The notes: generated by a model from the sequence alone, not told the origin. A DNA stretch of 64,000 nt from an uncultured Duodenibacillus sp. (GCA_944390715.1 CALXQS010000003.1:62001-126000), one strand, 5' to 3'. Shown: positions 45,338 through 53,807, counted from the stretch's first letter. Numbers and translations: made by a program.

Positions 45338-45610
45338 TAGAAAACACCGAAAAAAACCTTAACCAAAGCATTCTAATGGATGGGGGCTTCTTAAAAAAAA
45401 GCAATTTGCTACCAGTGGCAACAAATGAAGCGATAAAGGCATCTCGAATACCTCCTTTGTGAGGTAGCCTGCGGACCTAACCTTTTTGAGGTGGTCTGAA
45501 GCGGACGCGAGTTGTACCATCAAACGCATGAATGAGGCTAAGCAACGACGGATACGGATTGCTTAAGCCGTCAAACTTAGACATCGTCTTGAATTTTTAG
45601 GAGAGAAGAC
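45338..45610. other. Divergent intergenic region kdsD / exported TIM barrel
   Basis: 273 bp. It carries the operator-like repeats (45449-45502), a -10-like TACCAT at 45515-45520 and the ribosome binding site AGGAGAG (45600-45606) for the gene at 45611. Confidence 0.6.
45449..45520 (+). promoter_or_regulatory. Tandem ACCTC/GAGGT operators and promoter of the exported TIM-barrel gene
   Basis: First site: TACCTC (45449-45454), six bases, GAGGTA (45461-45466), a perfect dyad. Second site ends with the 15-mer GAGGTGGTCTGAAGC (45488-45502), 27 bp further. The 15-mer is followed after 12 bp by TACCAT (45515-45520), a -10-like hexamer. The same 15-mer (one base different), spacing and hexamer occur before the exported dehydroquinate dehydratase at 50774-50806. 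Confidence 0.65.
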
Positions 45611-46576
45611 ATGTTGCAACGTAGAGATTTGTTTAAGGGCATTTGCGCGGCCGCTGCTGCTCCTGTTTTGGGCTCTGCCGCCACTCAGGCCATTGCCATG
45701 CCTCGTCAGGACAAGTGGTCGCTGTCGGCCATTCATCTGACGGCGTTGAATCTGCCGCCGGAAAAGCTTGCCGTGGCTGCGCATGCGGCTGGCTATGACG
45801 CCATCGGCATTCGCATCAATCCGATCTCCAAAGGTTCCGTGTCTTATCCCTACAAGGCCGGCAGCAAGGAAATCCGCGCCTTCAAGAGCCTTCTGGCCGA
45901 TCTGGGCATGCGCGTCAACGGCGTTGACGGCTTTGCGCTCAACAGCAACACGGATCCGACGCAGTTTGCTGGCATTTTTGAAGCCTGCGGCGAACTCGGC
46001 ATCAAGTCTCTTTGCATTTGCGGCGATGCGCCCGACAAGCCCAAGTTTGCCGCCATGTTCGCCAAGATGTGCGAAATGGCCAAGCCTTACGGCTTCCGCA
46101 TCGATCTTGAGTTTATGGCCTGGCGCACGATCGGCACTCTCGAGCAGGCCTATGAGCTTGTGAAGATGGCCGGCTGCGACAACGGCACGATTGCCGTCGA
46201 CTCGCTGCATCTGTATCGTTCGGGCGGCACGGCTGCTGACCTCGACAAGATTCCGGCACGCTTCTTGGGCGACATCCATCTTTGCGACGCCGTGAAGAAT
46301 CCTCCGATCGATCCCAAGCTCATTGCACAGGTTCGCGCCGGCAAGGCCAAGCTCGACAGCACCTCCGGCACGCCCAAGGGATTTGAAGGTCTGGTCAACG
46401 AAGCGCGCCTGGGCCGTCTGCTGCCCGGCGACGGCGAGCTGCCGCTTGTCGACTTCATGATGCATATGCCCAAGACGAGCGCGATCGGCGTCGAGGTCCC
46501 TGTCTCTGGCCTTGCTCCCGAGACGGTGCTCAAGCTCTCTTACGAGCACTCGATTCGCGTGCTCAACAAGCTTTAA
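45611..46576 (+). CDS. Exported TIM-barrel enzyme, sugar-phosphate isomerase/epimerase fold (3-dehydroshikimate dehydratase-like?)
   Basis: 321 residues. The N-terminus MLQRRDLFKG plus an Ala-rich h-region and cleavage after about residue 29 (ATQAIA) fits a Tat signal, so the folded, metal-bearing enzyme is exported. The rest is an AP-endonuclease-2/IolE-like TIM barrel with plausible metal ligands: Glu (IDLEFM), Asp and His (AVDSLHLYRSG), His (GDIHLCDA) and Glu (GVEVPVS). The fold includes 3-dehydroshikimate dehydratases (AsbF, QuiC), xylose isomerases and hydroxypyruvate isomerases. Given an exported dehydroquinate dehydratase under the same promoter type, a dehydroshikimate dehydratase or related epimerase is an attractive but unproven reading. 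AGGAGAG precedes the ATG. Confidence 0.75.
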   Translation: MLQRRDLFKGICAAAAAPVLGSAATQAIAMPRQDKWSLSAIHLTALNLPPEKLAVAAHAAGYDAIGIRINPISKGSVSYPYKAGSKEIRAFKSLLADLGMRVNGVDGFALNSNTDPTQFAGIFEACGELGIKSLCICGDAPDKPKFAAMFAKMCEMAKPYGFRIDLEFMAWRTIGTLEQAYELVKMAGCDNGTIAVDSLHLYRSGGTAADLDKIPARFLGDIHLCDAVKNPPIDPKLIAQVRAGKAKLDSTSGTPKGFEGLVNEARLGRLLPGDGELPLVDFMMHMPKTSAIGVEVPVSGLAPETVLKLSYEHSIRVLNKL

Positions 46577-46590
46577 AAATTGACGGCGCT

Positions 46591-46610
46591 GCACCGACTC
46601 GCGTCGGTGC
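46591..46610. terminator. Hairpin between convergent genes
   Basis: GCACCGAC (46591-46598) pairs with GTCGGTGC (46603-46610), 15 bp after the TIM-barrel stop, without a T-run. The remaining bases to 46830 show nothing else. Confidence 0.45.
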
Positions 46611-46830
46611 GGCGGCAAGCCCGGCTCGAGCTCGGCTCATTTCTGCAGCGAAAGACAAGAAGGATTTTCGCCGCAGACGCGTCGAGTCTGCCGAGCTTTT
46701 TCTCTCTAGAGGTTTCCGGCGGCTGCGGCAGCGTTTGATTCGCCCGAAAAAAGCTGTATTTCAAAAGCGCCAATGAAAGGTCAGGCTGGCTGAGCTTGGC
46801 TTCTCATTGGTTTTATTCCGGAAATAGAGT

Positions 46831-48288
46831 TCAGAGTTTCTGGTTTTCAGATTTTTGATTGGCATAAGCAGCGCTTGATTTTCCAGCTTCTCGGCCAAAA
46901 ACAAAGCAGTCCGTCAGAGAGCAGCCGCCCATTCGGTCTTCGCCGTGAACGCCCCCTGTGGTTTCTCCTGCAGCGAAAAGTCCGGCAATCGGCAGATTGT
47001 TCCTGCCGATGACGCGCGCGTGTTCATCGATTTTGAGTCCGCCGCAGCAGTAGTGCACGTAAAGCCTTTCCTTTCCATAGAAGTAGGGAGGGCGGTTGAT
47101 TTCCTGCGTGAACATGTTTTTGCCGAAATCTTCATCAACGCCTGAGCGCACAAAGCTGTTGTAGCGCTCAAGCGTACGTCTGAGCACGTCTTTGTTCACA
47201 CGCATGCCTGCGGCCATTTCCTCAATCGTATTGGCGGACTTGACCACGCCGTTCATGATCTTCGTGCTGCGGCTGGCGCCCTGCAGAGACTGAGAGTCCG
47301 TGATGACCCAGCATTCTTCGTTGGGCAGCTTGCGGATCTGCGTGCTGATGTCTTTCCAGGATGAGCCTTCATTGACGAAGCGCCTGCCTGCTGCGTCAAC
47401 ATAAATGTCAGCTCCGACGTAGTCGGTCAAACGTCCGCCCCAGAAAGGGATGGCCATGATGCAGTCCATGTCGACAAGAGCAGCTCCGACGGCCGCACCC
47501 ATTTCGATGCCGTCGCCCGTTGCAGTGTCAATGCCTTCAAAGTTTGGGTCTGCCGTTGTCGGATAAGAAGCATCGAGCCACGGGACGTAGCGGCTGCGCA
47601 TGGCCACATTGCCGCCATAGCCGCCGGTGGCCAAGACGACGCTGGCGGCGGAAAAATCCACGGGCCCATGTTCGGACAAGGCGGTAAGGCCGGCAATGCT
47701 TGCGTCTTCGCTGATGAGAAGCTTTTGGGCCTTGGTTGAAAAAAGAACTTCGACATTGAGGGCGCGGGCGCGTTTGTTGAGCGTCGTGATGTAGTCGTAG
47801 CCGGCCCGCACGGCGCTCGAAATGTAGCTGCGGGGAGCAAGGCCTGCGAGCGTCTGAAACGCATTGCTCTCCCACTTGAGTCCCATTGCGGCAAGCCAGC
47901 AGATGATGTCGGCGGATTCCCGGACAAGCTTGCGTTCAAGTGCGACGCTGCCTCGGCTGCCTGCTGTCGAGCGCATGCCGGCGAGCATCGCCTCGCAGGC
48001 TGCGTCGATTTCCGAGGCAGAGAGCTTTTCACGATTGATGGCGCTCACATATCCCGTAGAGACGATGGTATGTCCGCCGAGCGTGGGGGCTTTTTCCAGA
48101 ACCAGTACGCGGCGAGCGCCGTGCTCAGCGGCAGAAACCGCAGCCGACAGGCCTGCGGCGCCCGAGCCCACGACGATGACGTCATAGCTTTTGCGCGCAG
48201 TCTCGGCCTGAGGCAAACGGCCGGCCTGCACGCTGCGGCAGCACAAGCCTGCCGCAAGAAGCACTTCGAGCAGTTGGCGGCGCTTCAC
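46831..48288 (-). CDS. Exported FAD flavoprotein, fumarate-reductase/flavocytochrome c superfamily
   Basis: 485 residues. N-terminal MKRRQLLEVLLAAGLCC gives a Tat-like signal (about 1-22). FAD-binding VIVVGSGAAGLSAAVSAAE starts at about 38; FAD-capping domain lies in the middle; the C-terminal FAD motif is GLFAAGETTGGVHG. HGEDRMGGCSLTDCFVFGR keeps the substrate-carboxylate Arg of this superfamily and VHYCCGG keeps its His. In the stretch after GRRFVNE, where fumarate reductases place the proton-donor Arg (NE-x3-R-D), Trp or Ser is found (NEGSSWKD). There is no FMN-binding or heme domain, so electrons must come from another protein. Its start overlaps the response regulator stop by 4 bp. It probably reduces an unsaturated organic acid other than fumarate. 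Confidence 0.85.
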   Translation of the reverse strand: MKRRQLLEVLLAAGLCCRSVQAGRLPQAETARKSYDVIVVGSGAAGLSAAVSAAEHGARRVLVLEKAPTLGGHTIVSTGYVSAINREKLSASEIDAACEAMLAGMRSTAGSRGSVALERKLVRESADIICWLAAMGLKWESNAFQTLAGLAPRSYISSAVRAGYDYITTLNKRARALNVEVLFSTKAQKLLISEDASIAGLTALSEHGPVDFSAASVVLATGGYGGNVAMRSRYVPWLDASYPTTADPNFEGIDTATGDGIEMGAAVGAALVDMDCIMAIPFWGGRLTDYVGADIYVDAAGRRFVNEGSSWKDISTQIRKLPNEECWVITDSQSLQGASRSTKIMNGVVKSANTIEEMAAGMRVNKDVLRRTLERYNSFVRSGVDEDFGKNMFTQEINRPPYFYGKERLYVHYCCGGLKIDEHARVIGRNNLPIAGLFAAGETTGGVHGEDRMGGCSLTDCFVFGREAGKSSAAYANQKSENQKL

Positions 48289-48917
48289 GATAGTTTTCCG
48301 TTTTGCTTAAGTTCGAGAATGGTAAAAAGCCGCGTGAGCTCAGCGCTCGTATTGGCCGCAAGCTTTGCCATGGCATTGGCGCGGTGCATTTTGACGGTTG
48401 TCTCTTCAATGCCTAATTTGCGGGCAATTTCCTTGTTGCGCAGACCTTGAGAGACGAGCTTGGCAATTTCTCTTTCACGGTTGGAGAGCTTGTCGATGCG
48501 CTCAACGAGTTTTTGCAGTTCATCGTATTCATTCGTCTGGCGGATGCTCGCGGCAACAGCCTTGGTGACCTGCGTGAGCAGTCTTTGCGGTTCAACGGGC
48601 TTTTGCAGAAAATCGGCTGCGCCGTGTCGCATGGTGTGCACCGCCATGTCAATGTCGCCGTGAGCCGATAAGAAAATGATGGGCAGCGGGCAAGCGCGTT
48701 TTTCAAGTTCCTGCTGCAGCTCAAGTCCCGTCATGACCGGCATGCGCACGTCAAGAATCAGGCACCCGGGGCGCTCAAGCGCGTCTTCGGCAAGAAATTC
48801 AGTTGCGCTTGAATACGTGACGACTTCCCAGCCCAGAGACTCGATGAGCATTTTTTGCGATGCGGCAAATTCTTCGTCGTCGTCAACGATGCGGATCAAA
48901 ACAGTTGTATCACTCAT
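48285..48917 (-). CDS. FixJ/TtrR-type response regulator
   Basis: 210 residues. Receiver domain 1-120 with phospho-acceptor Asp56 (CLILDVRMPVMTG) and Lys in FLQKPVEP. LuxR-type HTH at about 145-200 (LSNREREIAKLVSQGLRNKE, then IARKLGIEETTVKMHR). Located between its cognate kinase (6 bp upstream gene end) and a flavoprotein gene. It is the best candidate to bind the GAGGTGGTYTGAAGC sites at 45488 and 50774. Confidence 0.93.
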   Translation of the reverse strand: MSDTTVLIRIVDDDEEFAASQKMLIESLGWEVVTYSSATEFLAEDALERPGCLILDVRMPVMTGLELQQELEKRACPLPIIFLSAHGDIDMAVHTMRHGAADFLQKPVEPQRLLTQVTKAVAASIRQTNEYDELQKLVERIDKLSNREREIAKLVSQGLRNKEIARKLGIEETTVKMHRANAMAKLAANTSAELTRLFTILELKQNGKLS

Positions 48918-48923
48918 AAGCCG

Positions 48924-50726
48924 CTAAATCCTTTCGAATGTGACGGTAAAACGCACGCCGCGAGGCCGCAGCTGCTCAATCAAAATGTGTGCAGAGTGAG
49001 CGTCGGCGATGCTTCGCACGATGGCCAATCCTAACCCAAGACCTTCGGCTGAGGTAGAGTCGCACACGTCGGAAAGGCGCTTGAATTCTTCCGGCGTCAG
49101 CTGCGGTCCGGTATCGGTCACGATGACCGAGACGCTGGAGCCGTCTGCTGTGGTCTTGATCTCAATGCTGCCGTTGTTTTTCTTGACGGCGCGGCCGGCA
49201 TTTTTCAGCAGATTCAAAATGAGAAGTTCGATCTCAAGGGCTTCGGCGCTGATCACTGCTCCAGCGTCCTGAAGCTTGACTTTGATGTTGGGCGAGCTGT
49301 CGGCGTAATGCGAAAAGCTTTCGACCGCTTTTTTGACAAGGTCGGCAATTTTGCAGGGCTTGTGGGGCGAATTCGGACGCTTGACGTAGGAGCGCACGCG
49401 GTCGACGATTTGCGAAATTCTGTGGGCTTCCCGATTGACGGCTTCGTTGACGTCGGCAAGTTTTGCTTCGTCGCGCGAACCAGATTCAATGAGCATTTCC
49501 ATGACGGCGCAGTAGTTGATGATGGCGCTCAACGGCTGCTTGAGCTCGTGGGCGATGATGGAGCTCATCTGAGAGACCAGAGAATTGCGCTCCATGTTGT
49601 GCAGCCTTCGGTTGAGGCCGCGCACTTCTTCAAGCATGCGCCCCTTTTCTTCAACGAGGGCGTTGAGCTTTGCAGTGCGTATGCGCACGAGCCGATAGAG
49701 TCGGAATTCGTTGAGGGCGAGAAAGGCCAGAAGGCAAAGCGCGATGACGATCTCGCTAGAAAACCTTCTCAAAATTCCTTCGAAGGACCAGTCGCGCAGA
49801 TAGGCGTAGGTGCCGATTTTGAGAGTGCGGTGCAGCTTGCTGATCGTGTCAAAGCGCCCCACCACCTGCCATGAAAAGGAGGTCGCGTCTTTTGCCGCAC
49901 CTTCGGCGGATGCTTGCTCGGGCATCTGCAGCAGCGCAATGCTGATCTGCTTGAGGATGTCCGGCGACAGATTTTCGTTGACCGAACCAAAGACCTGGTC
50001 GGGGTAAAGATCTGTGGAATGCGCGCAGGAAAAGCCCGGAGTGGATCGGGCGTTGAGCACTTTGAGCTTGCCGGCCTCAATGAGGCCGCGCTCTTGGGCG
50101 GTTTCAAGCTGGCAGGTGCTCAGCACTCCCGCATCGCTTCGTCCCGTGAGAACCGAACCGACGACCTCTGGAATTTGGTACGTCTCAAAATCAACCCGCA
50201 AGAAGAAGGATTCCGGATCGTGGCCCTCGGCAGCAAGTTCTCCGGCAAAGGCAAGCCAGCCGCCGAGCGAGTCGGGCAAGGAGGCGCTGATGACTTTTCC
50301 CTTCAAATCGGCAACGGTTTGGATGTCCGTTCGGGTTTTGAGCGTGACGACGGCCGAGCCGAGCGAGCGGTTGGCGTCCGTTGCAAAGCTGCTTTTTCTG
50401 ACGGCCAGAGGATGCACGCTCATCGAGGAGCCGAGCATGGAAAACACATCGCTTGGCGCAATGACGAAGTCAGGCCGGGTACGAAAGACGTCGTCGCTTG
50501 CTTTGTAGGCGGCGATGTCGACGGTGCGAAAGGAAATGTTCGGAAGGGTTTTTTTAAGATAGTCGAGCGTTGGGGTCAAGACTTCAGCGCGAAATCCCGG
50601 CTCATTGTTGTTGACAAGGCCGATGAGCACGTTGCGCTCAACGCTCGACGCGCTCAGACAGGCCAATGGGAAGGCCAGAAAAACCAGCGCCGCGCAATGC
50701 ACGACAAAGAACTTGACCAAATGCAT
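48924..50726 (-). CDS. TtrS-like sensor histidine kinase with periplasmic PhnD-type ligand domain
   Basis: 600 residues. Signal/TM segment at 1-26, then a periplasmic PhnD-type binding protein domain (about 30-300: LIGLVNNNEPGFRAEVLTP, GSAVVTLKTRTDI, DAGVLSTCQ), a TM helix at about 325-345 (IVIALCLLAFLALNEFRL) and a coiled coil. The HisKA follows with phospho-His393 (IIAHELKQPLSAIINY), then HATPase (LLILNLLKNAGRAVKKNNG, GLGLGLAIVRSIADAH). The TtrS tetrathionate sensor has this architecture. The ligand here is unknown; the operon context (exported enzymes) suggests a small organic acid. Start MHLVKFFV at 50726. Confidence 0.9.
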   Translation of the reverse strand: MHLVKFFVVHCAALVFLAFPLACLSASSVERNVLIGLVNNNEPGFRAEVLTPTLDYLKKTLPNISFRTVDIAAYKASDDVFRTRPDFVIAPSDVFSMLGSSMSVHPLAVRKSSFATDANRSLGSAVVTLKTRTDIQTVADLKGKVISASLPDSLGGWLAFAGELAAEGHDPESFFLRVDFETYQIPEVVGSVLTGRSDAGVLSTCQLETAQERGLIEAGKLKVLNARSTPGFSCAHSTDLYPDQVFGSVNENLSPDILKQISIALLQMPEQASAEGAAKDATSFSWQVVGRFDTISKLHRTLKIGTYAYLRDWSFEGILRRFSSEIVIALCLLAFLALNEFRLYRLVRIRTAKLNALVEEKGRMLEEVRGLNRRLHNMERNSLVSQMSSIIAHELKQPLSAIINYCAVMEMLIESGSRDEAKLADVNEAVNREAHRISQIVDRVRSYVKRPNSPHKPCKIADLVKKAVESFSHYADSSPNIKVKLQDAGAVISAEALEIELLILNLLKNAGRAVKKNNGSIEIKTTADGSSVSVIVTDTGPQLTPEEFKRLSDVCDSTSAEGLGLGLAIVRSIADAHSAHILIEQLRPRGVRFTVTFERI

Positions 50727-50762
50727 GAAAATGCATTCTACGGGCTCAAGTGGCTTTCGACT

Positions 50763-50806
50763 ACCTCCTTTTAGAGGTGGTTTGAAGCTTCTAATCTGCC
50801 TACTAT
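50763..50806 (+). promoter_or_regulatory. Operator and promoter of the exported dehydroquinate dehydratase
   Basis: ACCTC (50763-50767), six bases, GAGGT (50774-50778) is a dyad. The 15-mer GAGGTGGTTTGAAGC (50774-50788) is followed after exactly 12 bp by TACTAT (50801-50806). Same arrangement as at 45488-45520. The dyad also lies 37-64 bp upstream of the divergent sensor kinase start. Confidence 0.65.
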
Positions 50807-50890
50807 GAAACCAGCAAAAAGTGAATGCCGAAAGCGGGAAATCGGTCTGCTTCTGCATTCGTTTCGTCTTAGTAGAGAAGGAGATGAAAA

Positions 50891-51823
50891 ATGATGGATC
50901 GTCGTGGTTTGATTAAGACAGGTCTGACGGGCATGATGGCGGGCTTGGTTGCTCCGACAATGGCTTCAACGGTGCTTGCTCCCGACGCCAAGATGATGCC
51001 GGTGGACACCCGCAACGGCCGCAACGGCTGGAAGACCCCGGCGCGCCGCGTCGTGCAGATCAAAAACTGCCGCATCGGCGAGGGCTCGCCCAAGATCATC
51101 GCTTCGACAACGGCCAAGACGCCGGAGGCGTTTTTGAAAATCATGAAGGAATACGCGGCCATGCCCGAGCTTGACGCCATCGAAATGCGTCCTGACTACA
51201 TCGGACAGATGGACGGCAAGGAATTTGCTGATCTTTCTCGTGAAGCCTACAAGATTGCCGGCAGCAAGCCCGTGCTGATGACCTTCAGAGACAAGACCGA
51301 AGGCGGCGGCCGTCATGTGACGGACGATTGGTACGGTCAGTTCTATGACGCCGTGCTCGACAAGGGTGCCGTTGACTGGCTTGACATTGAGCAGTTCCGC
51401 GACATCGACGTGTGCCGCCACATCATGAAAAAGGGCAAGGCCAAGGGCAAGGTCATGATGTTCTCGGATCACGAATTCGGCTGGACGCCTTCAGAAGACG
51501 AAATCATTCGTCGTCTGCTGCTGCAGGAAAAGGAAGGAAGCGACATTCTCAAGCTTGCCGTCATGGCCCACAACACGGGCGATGCTCTGCGCTTGATGAG
51601 CGCCACCTGGAAGGTGCGCAACTACTACAGCGACCGTCCGATGCTGACGATGGCAATGGGCCGCTGGGGCGTGCTGTCTCGCTGCACGGGCGAATTTACC
51701 GGTTCGGATTTGTCTTTTGCCATGGTGGGCGGCATACCTTCGGCACCCGGCCAGATTCCCTACAAGGATCTGAAGGTCGTGCACGACGTGCTGCACAACG
51801 CCATGTATCCGCAGGGCAAGTAG
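50891..51823 (+). CDS. Exported type I 3-dehydroquinate dehydratase
   Basis: 310 residues. N-terminal DRRGLIKTGLTGMMAG gives a Tat-like signal, with cleavage near residue 26-30. The body is a type I dehydroquinase: EMR (98-100), catalytic His194 (FSDHEFGW), Schiff-base Lys221 (DILKLAVM), MGRWG (256-260) and SAPGQ (284-288). The reaction would be 3-dehydroquinate to 3-dehydroshikimate outside the cytoplasm, pointing to use of an environmental cyclitol acid rather than aromatic amino acid synthesis; the cytoplasmic paralogue is at 15080. AAGGAG is 7 bases before ATG 50891. It is followed by a flavocytochrome-like reductase 105 bp downstream. Active-site conservation makes activity likely; export is by signal prediction only. 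Confidence 0.88.
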   Translation: MMDRRGLIKTGLTGMMAGLVAPTMASTVLAPDAKMMPVDTRNGRNGWKTPARRVVQIKNCRIGEGSPKIIASTTAKTPEAFLKIMKEYAAMPELDAIEMRPDYIGQMDGKEFADLSREAYKIAGSKPVLMTFRDKTEGGGRHVTDDWYGQFYDAVLDKGAVDWLDIEQFRDIDVCRHIMKKGKAKGKVMMFSDHEFGWTPSEDEIIRRLLLQEKEGSDILKLAVMAHNTGDALRLMSATWKVRNYYSDRPMLTMAMGRWGVLSRCTGEFTGSDLSFAMVGGIPSAPGQIPYKDLKVVHDVLHNAMYPQGK

Positions 51824-51928
51824 CCTTGGCAGCTTGAAAAAGCAAATCTCTCGCTCTTGCTTGCGCTTTTCGGATGCAGACGGACTGCTGCAGGCAAGTG
51901 CGGGAAAAATTCAAACAGGAAAATGTTC

Positions 51929-53737
51929 ATGAATCGCAAAACACTTATCGCAGCTGCGGCGGCCTTGAGTCTGGGCGCCGTCGGCACGACCTGGGCGGCT
52001 GGCTACAAGGCCGGCACCTACAAGGCCTCGGCGCAAGGCATGGGCGGACCGGTTCAGGTTGAGGTCGAATTTACGGATTCGGCGATCAAGGCCGTGCGCA
52101 TCGTCGGGAAAAACAGCGAGACGCCGGGCATCGGCACGACTGCGCTCGAAAAGCTTCCTCCGCAAATTGTCGAAAGCCAGAGTCTGGGCGTGGCGGCCGT
52201 CTCGGGCGCAAGCAAGTCTTCTGCTGCCGTGCTGACGGCGGTGGCTGACTGCGTGCGTCAGGCGGGCGGCGATCCGAAGGCGCTGATGGCCGTGCCGGTC
52301 AAAAAGTCTGCCAAGGCGGCAGCCAAGACGATTGAAGCCGATTTGGCCGTCGTCGGCGCCGGCGGAGCCGGTCAGGTGGCGACGCTGCGCGCTTCAAGCC
52401 TGGGCAAGAAGGTTGTGTTGATTGAGAAGATGCCTTTTGTCGGAGGCGCAGCGGCCATCAACGGCGGTACGGTCGTCGTTCAGGGATCAAAGCTGCAAAA
52501 AGAGCTCGGCGTCAAAGACGACAGCCCCGAGATCATGCGCCAGGATCTGCTCAAAAACGGGCACAACCTCAACGACAAGGGCAAGCTCAATTTGTACGTC
52601 AACCATGTCGGACCGACGATTGACTGGCTCCTTGAGCAGGGCCTCAAGATTGACGTCAAGGCCGGTTTTACCAATGAGGCTGAATACTCCAAGCCTCGCT
52701 GCATTCGCTGGCTTGGCGGGGCTCCCGCCAACATGAAGCGCATGTACGCTTTGGTGCAAAAGAGCGGCGCACAGGTCTTTACCGGCACGCGCGCTCAGGA
52801 ATTGATTGTCGAAGACGGCGCTGTTGTCGGCGTCAAGGCCCAGGCCTCGGATGGAACCACCTATACGATCAAATCCAAGGCCGTGCTTCTGGCAACGGGT
52901 GGCTTTGGCAACGCCAAGGATCTGCTCACGGGCTCGCTCAAGCAGGCTTTGTACTACGGTCCGGTGTCTTCAACGGGCGACGGACACAAGATGGCCCAGG
53001 CCGTCGGAGCCAAGCTGCAGATGATGCAGTACGGAAAGATCTATCCCAATGGCGTAGAGGTGGCCCCCGGCATCGCGAAGTCGACGATTTGGGCCAACAA
53101 GAATGCGTTTGAAAAGGGCTCAGGCATTCTGGTTGCTAAAAACGGCAAGCGCGTCATCAGCGAAATGGCCTCGAACAATGCCATCAAGAACGTCGAGCTC
53201 AAGCAGCCCGATTCGACGCTCTATATCCTGATGGATCAGCCGACGTTTGATGCTTTTGCGCAGGGACTCTACATCGGCGGCATTACCAAAGCCGAGGTCC
53301 AAGCCTGGCTTGCCAAAGACGGCAAGGGAACGCCGCGGTTCGTGAAGGCCGATACGATTGAAGCCGCTGCCGCCAAGCTGGGTCTTGATGCCGCCAATCT
53401 CAAGAAGGAAGCGGCCCGCTACAACGGCTTTGTAAAAAGCGGGAAAGACGCCGACTTCAACCGTCCTGCGAAGTTCATGACCAAGGCCGTGCTCGACAAA
53501 GGTCCCTACTACATCATCGAACAGCAGCCGCGGTTTGCGACGACGATGGGCGGGGTCGTGACCAATGACGCCTTCAATGTGCTCGACGTCAACGGCAAGC
53601 CGATCAAGGGGCTCTTTGCTGCCGGCGAGCTCGTTGGCGGAGCGATGGGCGACGACTCGCCTCCGGGCGGCAACATGGGCTGGGCGGTCACTTCCGGCAA
53701 GTTGTCTGCCGAAGGTGCCGTGAGCTCCATGAAGTAG
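51929..53737 (+). CDS. Exported FMN/FAD flavoprotein reductase (UrdA-like layout)
   Basis: 602 residues. Signal peptide 1-23 (ending GTTWA); FMN-binding domain about 25-110 with the ApbE flavinylation motif VSGASKSS (91-98). FAD domain starts at 138 (DLAVVGAGGAGQV) and ends GLFAAGELVGGAMGDDSPPGG. This is the layout of urocanate reductase and related extracytoplasmic acrylate-type reductases. The fumarate-binding residues are absent: HGxNRLGG is replaced by AMGDDSPPGGNMGWAV, the His motif by FATTMGG, and NE-x3-R-D by SEMASNNAI. The substrate must therefore differ from fumarate. AGGA sits 8 bases before ATG 51929; the upstream ATG at 51923 is too close to it. A strong terminator follows. Confidence 0.88.
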   Translation: MNRKTLIAAAAALSLGAVGTTWAAGYKAGTYKASAQGMGGPVQVEVEFTDSAIKAVRIVGKNSETPGIGTTALEKLPPQIVESQSLGVAAVSGASKSSAAVLTAVADCVRQAGGDPKALMAVPVKKSAKAAAKTIEADLAVVGAGGAGQVATLRASSLGKKVVLIEKMPFVGGAAAINGGTVVVQGSKLQKELGVKDDSPEIMRQDLLKNGHNLNDKGKLNLYVNHVGPTIDWLLEQGLKIDVKAGFTNEAEYSKPRCIRWLGGAPANMKRMYALVQKSGAQVFTGTRAQELIVEDGAVVGVKAQASDGTTYTIKSKAVLLATGGFGNAKDLLTGSLKQALYYGPVSSTGDGHKMAQAVGAKLQMMQYGKIYPNGVEVAPGIAKSTIWANKNAFEKGSGILVAKNGKRVISEMASNNAIKNVELKQPDSTLYILMDQPTFDAFAQGLYIGGITKAEVQAWLAKDGKGTPRFVKADTIEAAAAKLGLDAANLKKEAARYNGFVKSGKDADFNRPAKFMTKAVLDKGPYYIIEQQPRFATTMGGVVTNDAFNVLDVNGKPIKGLFAAGELVGGAMGDDSPPGGNMGWAVTSGKLSAEGAVSSMK

Positions 53738-53764
53738 AGTTTCTCTTCTCCTCGATGACGAAAG

Positions 53765-53807
53765 CTTGCGCCTTCTTGCTTTGAGCAGGAAGGCGCAAGT
53801 CTTTTTT
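53765..53807 (+). terminator. Terminator of the dehydratase/flavoprotein operon
   Basis: CTTGCGCCTTCTTGCT (53765-53780) pairs with 53784-53799 (one G-T pair), then TCTTTTTT. Confidence 0.88.
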
